The notes: generated by a model from the sequence alone, not told the origin. 64,000 bases of DNA from Adiantum capillus-veneris (GCA_014529385.2 CM043969.1:26861946-26925945), one strand, 5' to 3'; shown: positions 54,090 to 64,000, counted from the stretch's first letter. Translations and numbers: made by a program.

Positions 54090-55786
54090 CTAAGTATCAG
54101 CAAGGAAGTGAACCATAATGTGTCTACATCCTGCTGCATCTGGAGGAGTCACCGCAAACTTGGTCAATGGCCACAGAGTAAAAAGCATGTATGTAACTCC
54201 TAGGTCTCCCATGTGATGAGAGAACTCTAGGGTCTGTGTATACAGCCACTCCAACACTGAGTCGAAGGTCCACTCAGTCTGGTCCCTTCCGCAAAGGAGA
54301 AAAGAGAAGCCAATTGCCGAGTCCAAGGCCTCTAACCCCCTGGCTACAAGGAACAGAACATGAACCCTGAAGCACGCTGCCTCAAGGTCTGAAGAGGAGT
54401 CGCCGAGAAAGCGTGTAAAGTCGTATGCAAAGAAGTCCCATCGGCGCCGAATGTCAAAGCTCGTTAGTCCTCGAGGGACTGCTGCAAAGGGAGACGTCTG
54501 TACCTGTAGAGGGGGTCGCAAGAAGGCAGTCCCTCTCTCGCCAAGCGACTCGTGGCAAAGGCGCTGCCAAGAGATCTCCTAGCAGCCGGAGATGGCCTTG
54601 CCCCCCGAGTCGACTGTCGAACTGGAGCGGGAGAGAGGGGTGTAGGAGCAAGGGGGGGAGGGGAAGAAGAGGGGGGCGGGAGGGATCGGCTAAAGTATAG
54701 GGAGGAGGGGGAGAGGCGGCGGGAACAAGAGGCGGGGGGGAGGCTGATGTGGAGGGGGGGAACTCGGGGGGAGGAGGGGCTGTCGAGGGTGAAGCCGAGG
54801 TGGGGGCTGGAGCAGGGACCTCGTCCTGCTCAAGAGGACCGAATTGGTTCCCCGTGGGAACCCACTGCTGCTGAGCAGGCACCTGAGGACCACTCTGAGT
54901 GTCAAGCTGTCGCTGTGGTCCTTGTCGGCGTCGACCAAAAACCTGCTGCCATTTCTTCTCCGCTGGAGCCCCAGGCTCCGAGGGTGGCTCTGCCTGTGTG
55001 TTGTGTGTCTCTAGAGGCCTGTGGCTGCTCGCCAACCCTTGCAGACTGGGGCTGAGTCTGTGGTGTAGGTCGGGGCCTCCTCCGTGGACACGCCTTCGCA
55101 AGATGGCCCATCTGTCGACAAATGAAGCACTTGTTCGGGAGGCCCGAATACTCCACGCTCTGTCTAAACCAACCACCACTCACCCGAGGAAGGAGGATGA
55201 CCTTCGGGAGAGAGTGAGTATCCTAACCAGAACGCGAACTGAGGGAATGCCGGCCGCCTTGGCAGCTACCGAGGCTGCAGTGCGAGGTGTCTTCAGGACA
55301 GTCCCAATCGCTAATCCCATCCTGGACAAAAGTGCTAGGTACTCCCTCCGCAAACCAGGAAAGTAGACGGGAGATGGGAATGTGTGCCTTCTCTACCAAC
55401 ACATCTGAAGCAGGGTCAAAATCATGTCTCCACTGTCGAAAGTGGGCTCGAACTGCTCGGATGGTCAAGGGACTCATGGCGATGATCTTGGACGCCATCT
55501 CGGAGGTCTCAAACTCGATCTAATAGTAGTCTCGTCTGAGGATCTGGATGTCCAAGATCTTGCCCACCTCTGCAAGAAGGCGGGCCTGGAGAAGGTCACC
55601 CAGCTCTCCTCTGCTAGGTCTGGTGCCGAGAATCTTGCAGATGACAGAAGTCGTCTGCAAGCTCTCTACCTCTGTGGCTAGGCTCGCTTTCTCTGTCGGT
55701 GAGAGAGCAAGTCGAATGGTGGGCTCAGCGGGGTCAGGCGAGGAGGCTTCATTGGAGTCCCTCTGCGGTGGAGCATGAGCCGCCAT
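54090..55786 (-). pseudogene. LINE-B ORF1: RNA-binding protein
   Basis: ATG at 55786 (MAAHAPPQRDSNEAS). The N-terminal part resembles DUF4283 (VICKILGTRPSRGELGDLL, KILDIQILRRDYY, ASKIIAMSPLTIRAVRAHF). The zinc knuckle CFICRQMGHLAKAC lies near 55120, then W-x-x-V and a long Pro/Ser tract (54900-54600), then RRRWDFFAYDFTRFLGDSSS to about 54090. Frames shift at least three times. Binds the LINE RNA in the family. Confidence 0.8.
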
Positions 55787-56286
55787 CTGTGTCTGCTTCT
55801 GTGAAGAAGAAGCGGAGGATCCTCGACGAAAGAAGGGAGACCTGCTTGACCGAGCACGTCGATGGTGCTGGCGACGCCTGTCAAGCAAGAAGGGAGAGGG
55901 AGAGGACTAACGGTAAAAAGCAGGCGAGGGACAGACACTAGGAGGGGACGGGCGGACGGGATTGACAGCTGACAGCAGGCAGCAACTCCGGGTTGGTTGG
56001 GCAGCGGGCAGCAGCTGCGTCAGCGTGAGGGGGGTAGCGGCGGGGGAGAGGGCTAAATTGGGCAGCGGGCAGTTGCGGGCTATCTGGGCAACGGGCAACA
56101 GCGGGGGCAGCACGAGGGGCAGGGGGCAGCGCGAGGGACAGCAGGACGGGCAGCGCGAGGTGGATAGGGCGGGAGAGCAGCGCGAGGGCGTGGGGGAGGG
56201 TGTGGGCGAAGGGGGGAGAGGGGGTGGGTGCGAGCAGCAGCAGCAAGCATGCATTCGGCAGATGTTCTCTATGTTCTGTCTCATCC
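55787..56286 (-). promoter_or_regulatory. LINE-B 5' UTR, C-rich on the minus strand
   Basis: Short repeats of GCAGCGGGCAG / GGGGCAGCGCGAGG type on the plus strand (55960-56230). The related LINE 5' fragment at 58740-59050 has the same make-up plus a 31-base C run. Internal promoter is expected here in LINEs; no element is identified. Confidence 0.6.
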
Positions 56287-57007
56287 TTGTCAGGCATAAA
56301 CTTCTTGAGGATGCGGTAAACAAGGAGGTTAGTGTGATCTTTTGCTAGCTTGATGATCTAATGGATGCATTTCGCATGCTTCAATGTATGTTTGAGCCAT
56401 ATCCTCTTATCTCTGAAGATCCTGATTGGCAGTTAGTAAATCTTGCGGCAGATTGGCATGATGAGGATTTCTTTATGATGTGATATATGGCTTTGTATGC
56501 ATGTTTCCAACTTTTTAAGTGGAAGATGCCTTCCGTGGAAGAAGAGGATGCTGGTGATAGTGTTTTTGAAGAGCGTATTCAATTTTGGAGAGGAGTTGTT
56601 AATGCTTGGAGTGATGATCTATTGGGCATGAAAAATGAAGAGCAACTGTTGCGTCAAGGAGATGATGTGAGATTTATGATTATTGATGGGATGAGCTCGA
56701 GTCATGAGATGCATTTTGAGGTATTTGTGGGTTAGGCTTTTTGAAACAGAGTATGGTACAACATAGCATGTGCCAACCTTGGAGAAGATTCATATCATGC
56801 TTGGGATCCAGGTGGGCGGTGGCATTTTGGCCAGAAAAAGGATGCTTTTCTCTTTGATAGGGGTGGCTTTCTTGAGCATGTAGTTGGCTCTATGAAGATG
56901 AATAAGTTTCCCTATGATCCTGGAGGAAGTTTGCGGTCACTTTTATACGTTTTTGTCATAGTTTCATGCGAGTGTTAAGCATAAATGCTCAACTTGGGGT
57001 TGGGCAA
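56287..57007 (+). pseudogene. LTR-X second ORF, remainder, and polypurine tract
   Basis: From the right target copy: VRHKLLEDAVNKEVSVIFC, then stops TAG and TGA in frame, MALYACFQLFKWKMPSVEEED, IQFWRGVVNAWSDDLLGMK, SYHAWDPGGRWHFGQKKD and FDRGGFLEHVVGSM. No family recognised; not an RT or integrase. The stretch ends with CTTGGGGTTGGGCAA (56993-57007), the polypurine tract. Confidence 0.5.
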
Positions 57008-58229
57008 TGATGATAAACCACTTTTGGTATGTACAAAGTAGTGCGTATATGCATGGTCATGTGTACAAGGATGTAAATACATGAATTTGGGAGCTTTGCA
57101 AAGTAGTTTCGAGCTTCAAAAAAGATGTCACGCGTACAAATTGTAAATAGTCATGCTTGTGTGCCGGCAGTCAAGCACACGTACGTGCATGGAGAGGGTG
57201 TCGGCGTATGGACATGGTTCCAAGTGGCTTCTTTTGGCTCTAGGGGATGTGTTCAAGCTTTTTAGAATGTATATAATGCAAGTGGGAGGTGTGGGCACCC
57301 TCATCCCGCCCGAGACGTTTGGCACATGCAGTAATTGTCTATTTGCGGCACCTAATATGTAGCGATGCACCATCCGCCCTATGAGTGGTCAAAAATGGTA
57401 TGTGAGCATGTGGCAATGAGATTTGTGTATCAAGGACCAAGCCTACAAAATTTGGTGGATTTTGGAGTCTGTTTGGTATTTTTTCCACGAAAACTGCCCG
57501 TCGGGGTCAAAACTATCCACAACTGGGTCCAAAAAAGTCAAAAAATTGTCAGAATTGGCTGAAATTTGACACATCACTCACGGTGCCGTGATTGTCCAGG
57601 CTGAGAAAGAACTTTTGAAGCGTAGAATCAACACTTTCACCTCTCAGTGTGTGGGGGGAAGCAGGGTTCCTACAGGTGGTCTAATGCAGTCCCGTTGTGT
57701 TCGCATCTTGTTTTCGAGTGTGTGGAGGAGTGAATGACAGCATTTTCTCTTCAATTTTGCACTTGGGAGAGTCTATGGAAGTTCTGAGGTTTCCATCGAT
57801 GTGTGTGTGCGAGGAATTGAGGGAAGAAGGTGCGGCTTTCTCCAAGACTATGTGACCCTGTATTGGTGCCCTTAGGGTTGGGGCTACTCCAAAGAGTCTA
57901 ATAGAGTGGAGTTTGGTGAAGGTTTTGCAATGGTTTGAGAGAGGCCTTTTGTGGCTGGAGGTTTTGAGTTTTTGATGGTTTTCCTTGTATATTTTGGTCA
58001 CCATAAAGTATGATTTCAAGTGTTGATCAACTCGACTCACCTTGTAGTGTCTGCGGGCAGGCAAGGGCTTGTAGGTCAAGGTGTTTGAAGTTTGAATGGG
58101 GATTGTGGGGAGAATTTTCATTGAGCTCTTGAGTGGTGGTGTATGTGGGGTGGAATTTAAGTAAATTCCTTGTGTTGTGTTGAGTTGTCTGGGTGTGTGA
58201 GTGTGCCCAAGGCATCTTTTGCTCTATCA
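57008..58229 (+). repeat. LTR-X 3' LTR
   Basis: TGATGATAAACCACTTTTGG...TTTTGCTCTATCA; about 90% like 39354-40553. Confidence 0.85.
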
Positions 58230-58689
58230 TCGTGTGCCATTTTGCATCAAGGGATGAATCTCACAGTCAATGACTTCGCTCCAACAATCAACATCAGATC
58301 CTTGACGAGCTTCAGCTACCGAGGGAACCTCCTGAAGTGGATCGGTAGAGTATGGGAAATTTGGTTGGCAGCAATATAAGCAAAGAGTCCATCTGCAGCA
58401 GATTTTTTAGAGGCAAATGTTGCAAGAATGGTAGCAGTATTAGGCTGTTCAAGGTAGGCAGGATCAGTATGTGGCTGACTGCTTTCATAAAGGTCAGAGA
58501 GAAGTCGAGTTTTGAATGGACAATGCCAAGAGAATCCTCGAGCAGGAAGTACGAGGATATTGCATCAGAAAGAGGGCTGACCTGTGGTGAAAGACCCTCC
58601 AATTCAACGGACCCATTCCGGATATACAGTGATGGAGTAGGGGACCAATTACCCTCAGAAGCCACTCGCTGTGGTGTAGATTGTTTCAA
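58230..58689 (-). pseudogene. Copia-2b region between integrase and RT
   Basis: The minus strand leads into the RT: after broken frames rich in Ser/Pro/Leu comes ARQGSDVDCWSEVIDCEIH and PLMQNGTR at the LTR-X junction, which is the copia W..AM..E...L..N.TW start of RT. Continues at 39353. Confidence 0.7.
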
Positions 58690-58801
58690 ATTGTGAGAAT
58701 GAGAAGGTGCCTATCAGGAAATTGGTATTATGGCGACTCAATCAGGCTTGTTGCTACTGACCCTCCTGCTAGCCATCGCTACCTCCACCTACCCGCCAGC
58801 G

Positions 58802-58835
<34 letters not shown>

Positions 58836-59905
58836 CCTCCTTGCGCTACTATCAGCAGCCCGCCACCCCCCCCTCTCTCGCCTCTCGCTGCCCCCGCCAG
58901 CTCCCCTCTCCCGCCTCGCGCTACCCGCAACAACCTGCCAGCTCCCTTTCCGGCCTCGCGCTTCTCTCGACCTGCTCACCAGCCCCCTTTGTTGTCGGCT
59001 GTTTGCAGCCTATTGGCGAAGGACTTGACACATTCGCCCCCTTTTCGACAGCAGAAGACATAGAATGGCGGCCCCTGCTCCACCAAAGAGGGCCTCCTCA
59101 GAAGCCCATTCGCCCGACCCAACGGAGCCGACCCTTCGACTTGCTCTTTCACCAGAAGAGCAAGGGAGCTTGATAGCCTAGGTGAAACGCTTGCAAGCCA
59201 CCTTGGTTATTTGCAAGATTATTGGCACTCGACCTAGCCGAAGCGAGGTTTGGGATTTACATGCCCAATTCCTCTCCAATGTGGGCAAGATCACCGATGT
59301 CCAGATCCTCTGGAGAGGGTATTATCAGATAGAGTTCGAGTCTCTAGAGCTGACGGCCAAGGTGATATCGATGAGTCCGCTCGGTATCCGAGCAACACAA
59401 GCTTACTTCAAACGATGGCATCATGGTTTCGATCCTATTACAGATGTGCTTGAGGAGGAGGCCAACTTGCCTATTTTGGTTTGCTTCCTAGGCCTGCAGA
59501 GAAAGTACCTCCCTCTACTTCTGAGGATTGGTTCCATGTTCGGGATAGTTCTGGAGTCACTGCGCTCTGCAGCTTCAGTTATGGCCAAGGCCGCAGGTTT
59601 ACCTACTGTGTGGATTCTTGTTCGAGACACACACTCCCTCTTGAATGTGATACTGTTGCCTCGGGTGAGTGGCGGTTGGATCAGACAGAGAGTGGAGCAT
59701 TCGGGTCTCCCAAACTAGTGCTTCATTTGCACGCAGATGGACTGCCACACAGAAATGTCGTGGAATGACCACCTTGGGCAGTACCGTACGGACAGATAGT
59801 ACATATGCTGACGTGGAAGAGGCTGTACGGAATCTCAGAATTTGCGCTGACTGCTGACATGGCAGAGATTGGTCTGAGAGAAAGGGCCAATCTGGTCTAA
59901 GCCTC
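58690..59905 (+). pseudogene. LINE 5' fragment: 5' UTR and ORF1, inserted in Copia-2b
   Basis: Same family as LINE-B, plus strand. A 31-base C run and CTCGC-rich UTR (58800-59030), then ORF1: ATLVICKIIGTRPSRSEVW, KITDVQILWRGYYQIEFES, KVISMSPLGIRATQAYFKRW, SGGWIRQRVEHSGLPN, knuckle start CFICTQMD (near 59722). It ends near 59880 with no ORF2. Flanks TCGCTGTGGTG (58667) and TCGTTGTGGCG (59922) look like a decayed duplication. LINE fragments normally keep the 3' end, so this one is odd. Confidence 0.75.
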
Positions 59906-60690
59906 TACCACTAGCAAGTCGTTGTGGCGCGTAAGGGCATCAAAATTGACAGAGGTGAAGTGGAAGTTTGACTTGTCCATGGAGGTAGAAGCCTCACTCG
60001 TTGAGGAGTTATGTAGGACACAGAGAATGGCTGAGTCAGAGGTTGGTCGCTAGTGAGCAGTGCTTCCTCCAAGAATTCAGCACCTCGACCAAAGACAAAG
60101 TCACTGCGGTGTGGGTGCCAAAACCCGTATGGTTTGACACCATGTTGTTTACCACAGTGGCCAGCCCACAAACATACATTTAAGAGCTTTGTTATCCAAC
60201 TTGCAAAGCTTCTCCTCACGAATGAAGGCATAAAACAGAGCACCGAAGACCTTAAGGTGGGGAAGATCTGGACTGTGACAGAACCAGCACTCATAGGGAG
60301 AGGACATTTTAAGCAATGTAGTCTAGGTCCAGTTTTAGAGGAAGCAAGTTGTAGATACATCTTCCTCCAAAAAGTGCTTGTCCAATCCAGCAACGAGAAG
60401 CATGGCAAGGGCTGCACCAAGGAACGATTTTTTTCTTTCCGCCAATCCCTTTTTGTTGGGATGTGTAGGCTCCAGTAAATTGTTGTATGATGCCTTGTTC
60501 TCAACAATAGCAATAAAAAGCATTGGAGAGTACGCTCACTTTTGTTTCAAAAAATATGGGATGCGTATAGCATGACCCGTCGTCTATGAAAGTCAAGAAG
60601 TATTTAGAACCAGCAATGGAAGATGTTTCCGTATGACCATATCTACATGTGAGTTTTATCAATTGCAAAGGTTTGGAGCTTCATGAGTGG
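59906..60690 (-). pseudogene. Copia-2b integrase (minus strand), truncated
   Basis: On the minus strand: SSIAGSKYFLTFIDD-like core start near 60620, KKGLAERKKSFLGAALAMLL (PxxNGVAERKN equivalent, near 60440), GLDKHFLEEDVSTTCFL, then GYGFWHPHRSDFVFGRGAEF-like C-terminal wording near 60100. Strongly frameshifted. Closely related to Copia-2a at 31180-31400. Its upstream end is cut by a LINE 3' end at 60698. Confidence 0.72.
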
Positions 60691-60697
60691 GTTTTTT

Positions 60698-62010
60698 TTT
60701 GCCCCCACAAAGAGATCCTTCCATTAGTTATGCTGAGAGAAAAACTGCATGAAGGGGTACAAAGCATCCTTTTAGGATAAGATATACATTAGGCTGCGAA
60801 AGACTCTCTCCAACACTCGGTGAGTGTATCAAACTGCTCATACAAGGGCTATCTCATACAATAGGTGGCGGAAAGAGCCAGATAGGTGGAGTGTAGTGCC
60901 ATCAGCACATCGCACCCCTCCTCGTTGGATGCAATAGAAGCGACCTGCCTACCAAATATGGTGAAAAGCTCGGCATCGTTGCTCCCTCCGGTCGGAGGAG
61001 CCCTGCATGCGGTCATACTGGCCTTGGAGAGTGTATCATCGCTAGCCAGAGTGCTCTGAAAGTCACCGCTAGAGGCTCCAGTTGACCCTTGTGACATCTA
61101 GCCTGCCAAATAAATCACATAGTGAGACTGCTCAAGAGCTCCCACCTCAAGTCGCGCTCTTGGGGTGCAAGTATAGTCGTGCGGGGGGGCTCGAGAAGTT
61201 GACGGGACCGTTGCTCCGCAAGTGTAAATCCCCTCTAGAGAGAGGGGAATAAAAGCTGTAAGACCCTCAGCCAGACCTAGTGCGCCTGAGGACAATCCCA
61301 CAAGAAGTGCCGCTGCGTCAAACGTGCTATCTCATACAATAGGTGCGGGGAAGAGCCACACAGTTGGACTATAGACCTTCCCGGGCTGGATGGGATAGCA
61401 AAGGCCACCGGCCACATACAGTAAAAAGCCTGGTGTCGTCTCTCTGCCCGGTTGGACAAGCCCTGTATACGATCATATTGGCCTCGGATTATGTGGATCA
61501 TCTCCAGCCAGAGTTCTCTGACAATCACCGTCGGAGGCTCCATCCATTCTATGACATTTGACTCGCCAAACAAACCACAAGGTAAGAGTGCTCACAAGCT
61601 CCCACCTCAAGTAGCGCTCCGAAGGCGCAAGCATAGTCGCTGCGTGTGATGGAGTGCAATGCCGAGGTTATCTAGTGTGAAGCCTAATAGCCAAACTCCC
61701 AGGCTCCGTCTCATAGCCTACGGCCGGACCTAAGAGAGTCGACCAAGTTGCGATGACAAGAAGCTGCAACACCATCAACCAAACCTGCTGCACCTGAGGG
61801 AAATCTCACAAGCAATGCCGTTGTGTCTCCATGGGATGCCCGCAGCAAGGACAAGACGGCGAGTGTCCACTGTAAACAAACCAAGAGCCCTACCCCGATG
61901 TGCCACCAACCATTGGAAAGTAGAGATCCTGCGAGCCTGTCTGCTAGCCTAAAGTCGGGACCAGCATTCTTTTAGAAAAACTTGTGTGAGGCCTTGTCGA
62001 CGCCAGTGCC
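60698..62010 (-). mobile_element. Two LINE 3' ends in tandem (minus strand)
   Basis: 60698-61320 and 61321-62010 are two partial copies of the LINE-B/C 3' region in the same orientation; both repeat GTGCTATCTCATACAATAGG and the GCGTTGTC/CGGTTGG zone. The rightmost piece holds zf-RVT traces (STFQWLVAHRG near 61920). The first copy ends with an A tail (minus strand GGGGGCAAAAAAAA near 60698). Confidence 0.72.
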
Positions 62011-62214
62011 CTACCGCGGCCGGAATGGTTGCCCTTTGCCTTATCAGGATGTGTCGCTCTAGTCGCATTGTGTACTAAAAGAAGAGGATACCTAGAGAGT
62101 TTGGAGGCACAAAGGGTTCATGCTCACCAAGGTCCCACTAAGGCGTGCAAGGGGTTGGGCTCCATAAGCCCAGAGTTGCCAGTCATCCGAAAAATCTGCC
62201 TGATTTGGATCAAT
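62011..62214. other. Short unassigned stretch
   Basis: No motif recognised between the LINE end and the Gypsy-2 gag traces. Confidence 0.4.
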
Positions 62215-62790
62215 CAGCCACTTTCTTACAGATTTGTGCCTTTGACAGAGTAGATAGAGAAGTACTGTTGTGGGCTGCCTAAAGGGCTTCGTGATACTGT
62301 ACCAAGAACAGAGTGGCTACCCTCACTCAGCTTATGGAAGTTGCTAACACTTGTCTTGCCTTGTTGAAAAGAGAGGACAGTGGGTTTCCGAGCAACGAGA
62401 AAGGAGGGCAGCAAAAGACAAATTCAGCGAAGAAGCCCTTTGTGAAAACGGCTCCTCAAGCATCACAGGGGTCAGAAAAGGCCATCAAAGACAAGGATTC
62501 AGTCGGGACTTCTTGAGCGCAGGCAAAGAAACAGAAAAGGAAGCCTTTTGTGCGCAAGTCGCTCGAGGAAAAGGTCCTAATGGCTGAAAATAAATGCTTT
62601 ATATGCGAGCAGCCTGGTCACTTTGCTACCAATTGTTCAAAAAGGAAAAGACCAACTGACTCAGATAATAAAGAGGACCAGAAAGGCAAGAAGCCTAAAC
62701 CCACGGCAGGTTTGGCGCCAGACATTGTGGGTGATAGGCCCAGTACAGATGCCAGTGATATATGCAGGGCATGTGCTATGGGGTAAAGTT
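62215..62790 (+). pseudogene. Gypsy-2 gag C-terminus with zinc knuckle
   Basis: Capsid C-terminal traces (LPKGLRDTVPRTEW, TLTQLMEVANTC), a Lys/Ser linker with one stop, and the CCHC knuckle CFICEQPGHFATNC (62597-62638), followed by a Lys-rich tail. 5' end and LTR not found in the window. Confidence 0.75.
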
Positions 62791-63215
62791 AGGAATCAGA
62801 CGGCACTCATCTTCTTTGATCCTGGTGCAAAAGTAAACTTTATCTCACCAGAGCTAGCTATGAAGCTGGGCATCAGAGATGAAGAAATGGGATACACAAC
62901 ACAGGCAGGGTTGGCATGTCCTAGCTACTCAGACTGTGTTACTCCCATTATTGGAAAGCTACGTCCGCATATTCAGTCGTTTGTGGACACGAGTTTTATA
63001 TCATGCCATTGGAAGGTTGCAATGCGCTACTCGGAATTCCGTGGATGTTCAGAGTGCATGGTGTGCTGGATGCGTTCGGCAAGACGATCACCCTTCAACA
63101 TAGGGACAAAACTCATGTTTTGGATGTAAAGCTCTGTCGCTATTGTATCTGCTTCTGCTATCACTTCTATAATAAAGAATCATCTTTCTGTGTACTTGAT
63201 TTTTGCACGTGAAGT
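62760..63215 (+). pseudogene. Gypsy-2 protease
   Basis: LIFFDPGAKVNFISPELAMK (near 62810) is the retropepsin active site with DPGA in place of D-S/T-G-A; the substitution should weaken or abolish activity. Then LGIRDEEMGYTTQAGLA, a frame change near 63000, and EGCNALLGIPWM / GKTITLQHRDKTHVLDVKL, the usual C-terminal strand. It links directly to RT. Confidence 0.78.
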
Positions 63216-64000
63216 CTCAGATAATGGTCAGTCAGATTTGTCTGTGCTAGATAAACAAAGGTTAGCATTTTGGCAAAAGTTTAGTGACTGTTTTTCTGAT
63301 TCATTACCGTTGCAATTGTCGCCAGAGAGACCTGAGGACCATCGGATAGATTTCGTGCCAGGGTGTAGCCCACCAAATAGACCTCCCTACAGGGTTAGTG
63401 CGGCGTAGCAGAAAGAGATTATGGGCCACGTTGAGGAGTTATTAGAGAAGGGGCTGATTCAGCCTAGTTCTTCACCCTTTTGTTCCCCAGTGCTCTTAGT
63501 GCAGAAAAAGGATGGCTCATGGCGCATGTGTATTGATTACCGTGCATTGAATAAGAATACCATCAAGAATAGGTTTCGTATTCCTAGAATTGATGATATT
63601 CTCGATCGTTTAGAGGGTGCTGCAATTTTCAGCAGGATAGACCTTAAGAGTGGGTACCATCAGATTTGTATAGGGCCAGAGGATGTGCACAAGACTGCGT
63701 TTAGAACGACATTTGGTCTTTATGAGTTTCTAGTGATGCCGTTTGGGCTAACAAATGCTCTTGCCACGTTCAACAGATTGATGGACCAGATTTTCCGCTC
63801 GCATCAACAGTTTGTTGGGACGTTCTTCGATGACATGATAGTCTATTGGAAGAATGAGAGGAGCATAGGCGTCACTTGACCATTGTGTTCGAAGAGCTAC
63901 GCAGTCACAGGCTACTTGTCAATGTTAAGAAAAGTGAACCGTTCCTGGAAGAGATCCACTTTCTTGGCCACATAGTCTCAAAGGATGGTGTCAGAATGGA
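63190..64000 (+). CDS. Gypsy-2 reverse transcriptase (runs off the window)
   Basis: The best preserved RT here. N-terminal [20 protein letters not shown], a TAG at 63406 (Gln site: RVSAA*QKEI), then an uninterrupted stretch [73 protein letters not shown], and the catalytic FFDDMIVYW with both Asp. A frameshift near 63878, then [20 protein letters not shown] and VSKDGV to the window end. Ty3/gypsy, not Tat-like by its wording. Confidence 0.88.

Larger units (their letters stand above)
49426..56286 (-). mobile_element. LINE-B: near-full-length non-LTR retrotransposon (minus strand)
   Basis: 6.86 kb between 14-base target duplications. On the minus strand: GC-rich 5' UTR (56286-55787), ORF1 (DUF4283-like, zinc knuckle, Pro-rich), ORF2 with APE endonuclease, RT and zf-RVT tail, and a short A tail (minus-strand GGGGAAAAAAATTTTAT) at 49426. 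The most complete LINE in the window, though both ORFs carry stops and frameshifts. It sits in the second ORF of LTR-X. Confidence 0.88.
39354..58229 (+). mobile_element. LTR-X: non-autonomous gag-only LTR retrotransposon, twice interrupted
   Basis: LTRs of 1.20 and 1.22 kb (39354-40553, 57008-58229), PBS at 40559, polypurine tract at 56993-57007. Subtracting LTR-T and LINE-B leaves about 4.6 kb, of which only about 2.2 kb is internal. It holds a gag-like ORF and a second unidentified ORF but no protease, RT or integrase, so it must depend on another element. It lies inside Copia-2b: removing it joins LMQNGTR to VLTDLPLDRK, the expected copia sequence. The flanks CCGT and TCGTG suggest a decayed 5-base duplication. 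Confidence 0.82.

Noticed and set aside
54454-55366. Several long plus-strand open frames opposite LINE-B ORF1
   Set aside because: They mirror a GC- and Pro-rich minus-strand gene and show no motif of their own.
10954-63410. Possible reassignment of TAG to glutamine, because many domains read through TAG at Gln sites
   Set aside because: TAG also stands for Trp, TGA stands for Arg, and TAA stops and frameshifts occur in the same genes. Three enzymes also have dead active sites. Decay by cytosine deamination explains all of this more simply.
1-64000. tRNA, rRNA or other standard RNA genes
   Set aside because: I looked for tRNA-like T-arm patterns and rRNA-like conserved blocks by eye and saw none; a tRNAscan/Rfam run would be needed to exclude small ones.

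Overview
The window looks like intergenic heterochromatin from a large plant genome. Ty3/gypsy and Ty1/copia LTR retrotransposons, two families of non-LTR (LINE) elements and a full-length hAT DNA transposon are inserted into one another, with long GA/CT microsatellites, pure C runs and foldback elements between them. Evidence for a land plant: a Tat-like gypsy element with a large post-pol reading frame, plant-type LINE reverse transcriptases with a zf-RVT tail, an En/Spm-like transposon gene with GT..AG introns, a BED/DUF659/hAT transposase, a fragment of the plant oil gene DGAT2, and in-frame stops that mostly look like C-to-T decay at CHG and CG sites. A fern or another large-genome plant fits, but the species cannot be named from this window. 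I see no intact single-copy host gene, no rRNA or tRNA gene and no CRISPR array.

Layout. (1) 1-16945: an intron-containing En/Spm-like gene remnant is split by Copia-1 (246-15666). The 5' LTR of Copia-1 is itself split by Gypsy-1 (456-10569, TSD CTCTG). (2) 17143-17400: a foldback sequence. (3) 17405-27840: LINE-A, whose reverse transcriptase gene is interrupted by an 8.2 kb hAT transposon (18163-26375, TSD TTTGTAAG). The hAT carries its transposase on the minus strand, plus a protein-kinase-like gene, a coiled-coil/RING gene and a tandem array of hairpin-forming 175 bp units on the plus strand. (4) 27841-30110: microsatellites, a foldback and LINE 3' tails. (5) 30111-60690: minus-strand copia sequence (Copia-2a and Copia-2b, apparently sharing an LTR). 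It is broken by LINE-C (33310-37803, itself interrupted) and by LTR-X (39354-58229). LTR-X is in turn broken by LTR-T (41872-49285), which contains a probable solo LTR and a captured DGAT2-like fragment, and by LINE-B (49426-56286). A 5' LINE fragment lies at 58690-59905. (6) 60698-62010: two LINE 3' ends in tandem. (7) 62215-64000: Gypsy-2, the least decayed element, running off the window.

How it works together. Most junctions can be checked because removing the inner element restores the outer reading frame or leaves a target-site duplication, so the order of insertion can be read. Nearly every coding region is a pseudogene. The two most unusual items are the hAT element with accessory kinase and RING genes plus a structured hairpin array, and the LTR retrotransposon carrying an intronless DGAT2-like fragment in sense orientation where RT and integrase would normally sit.
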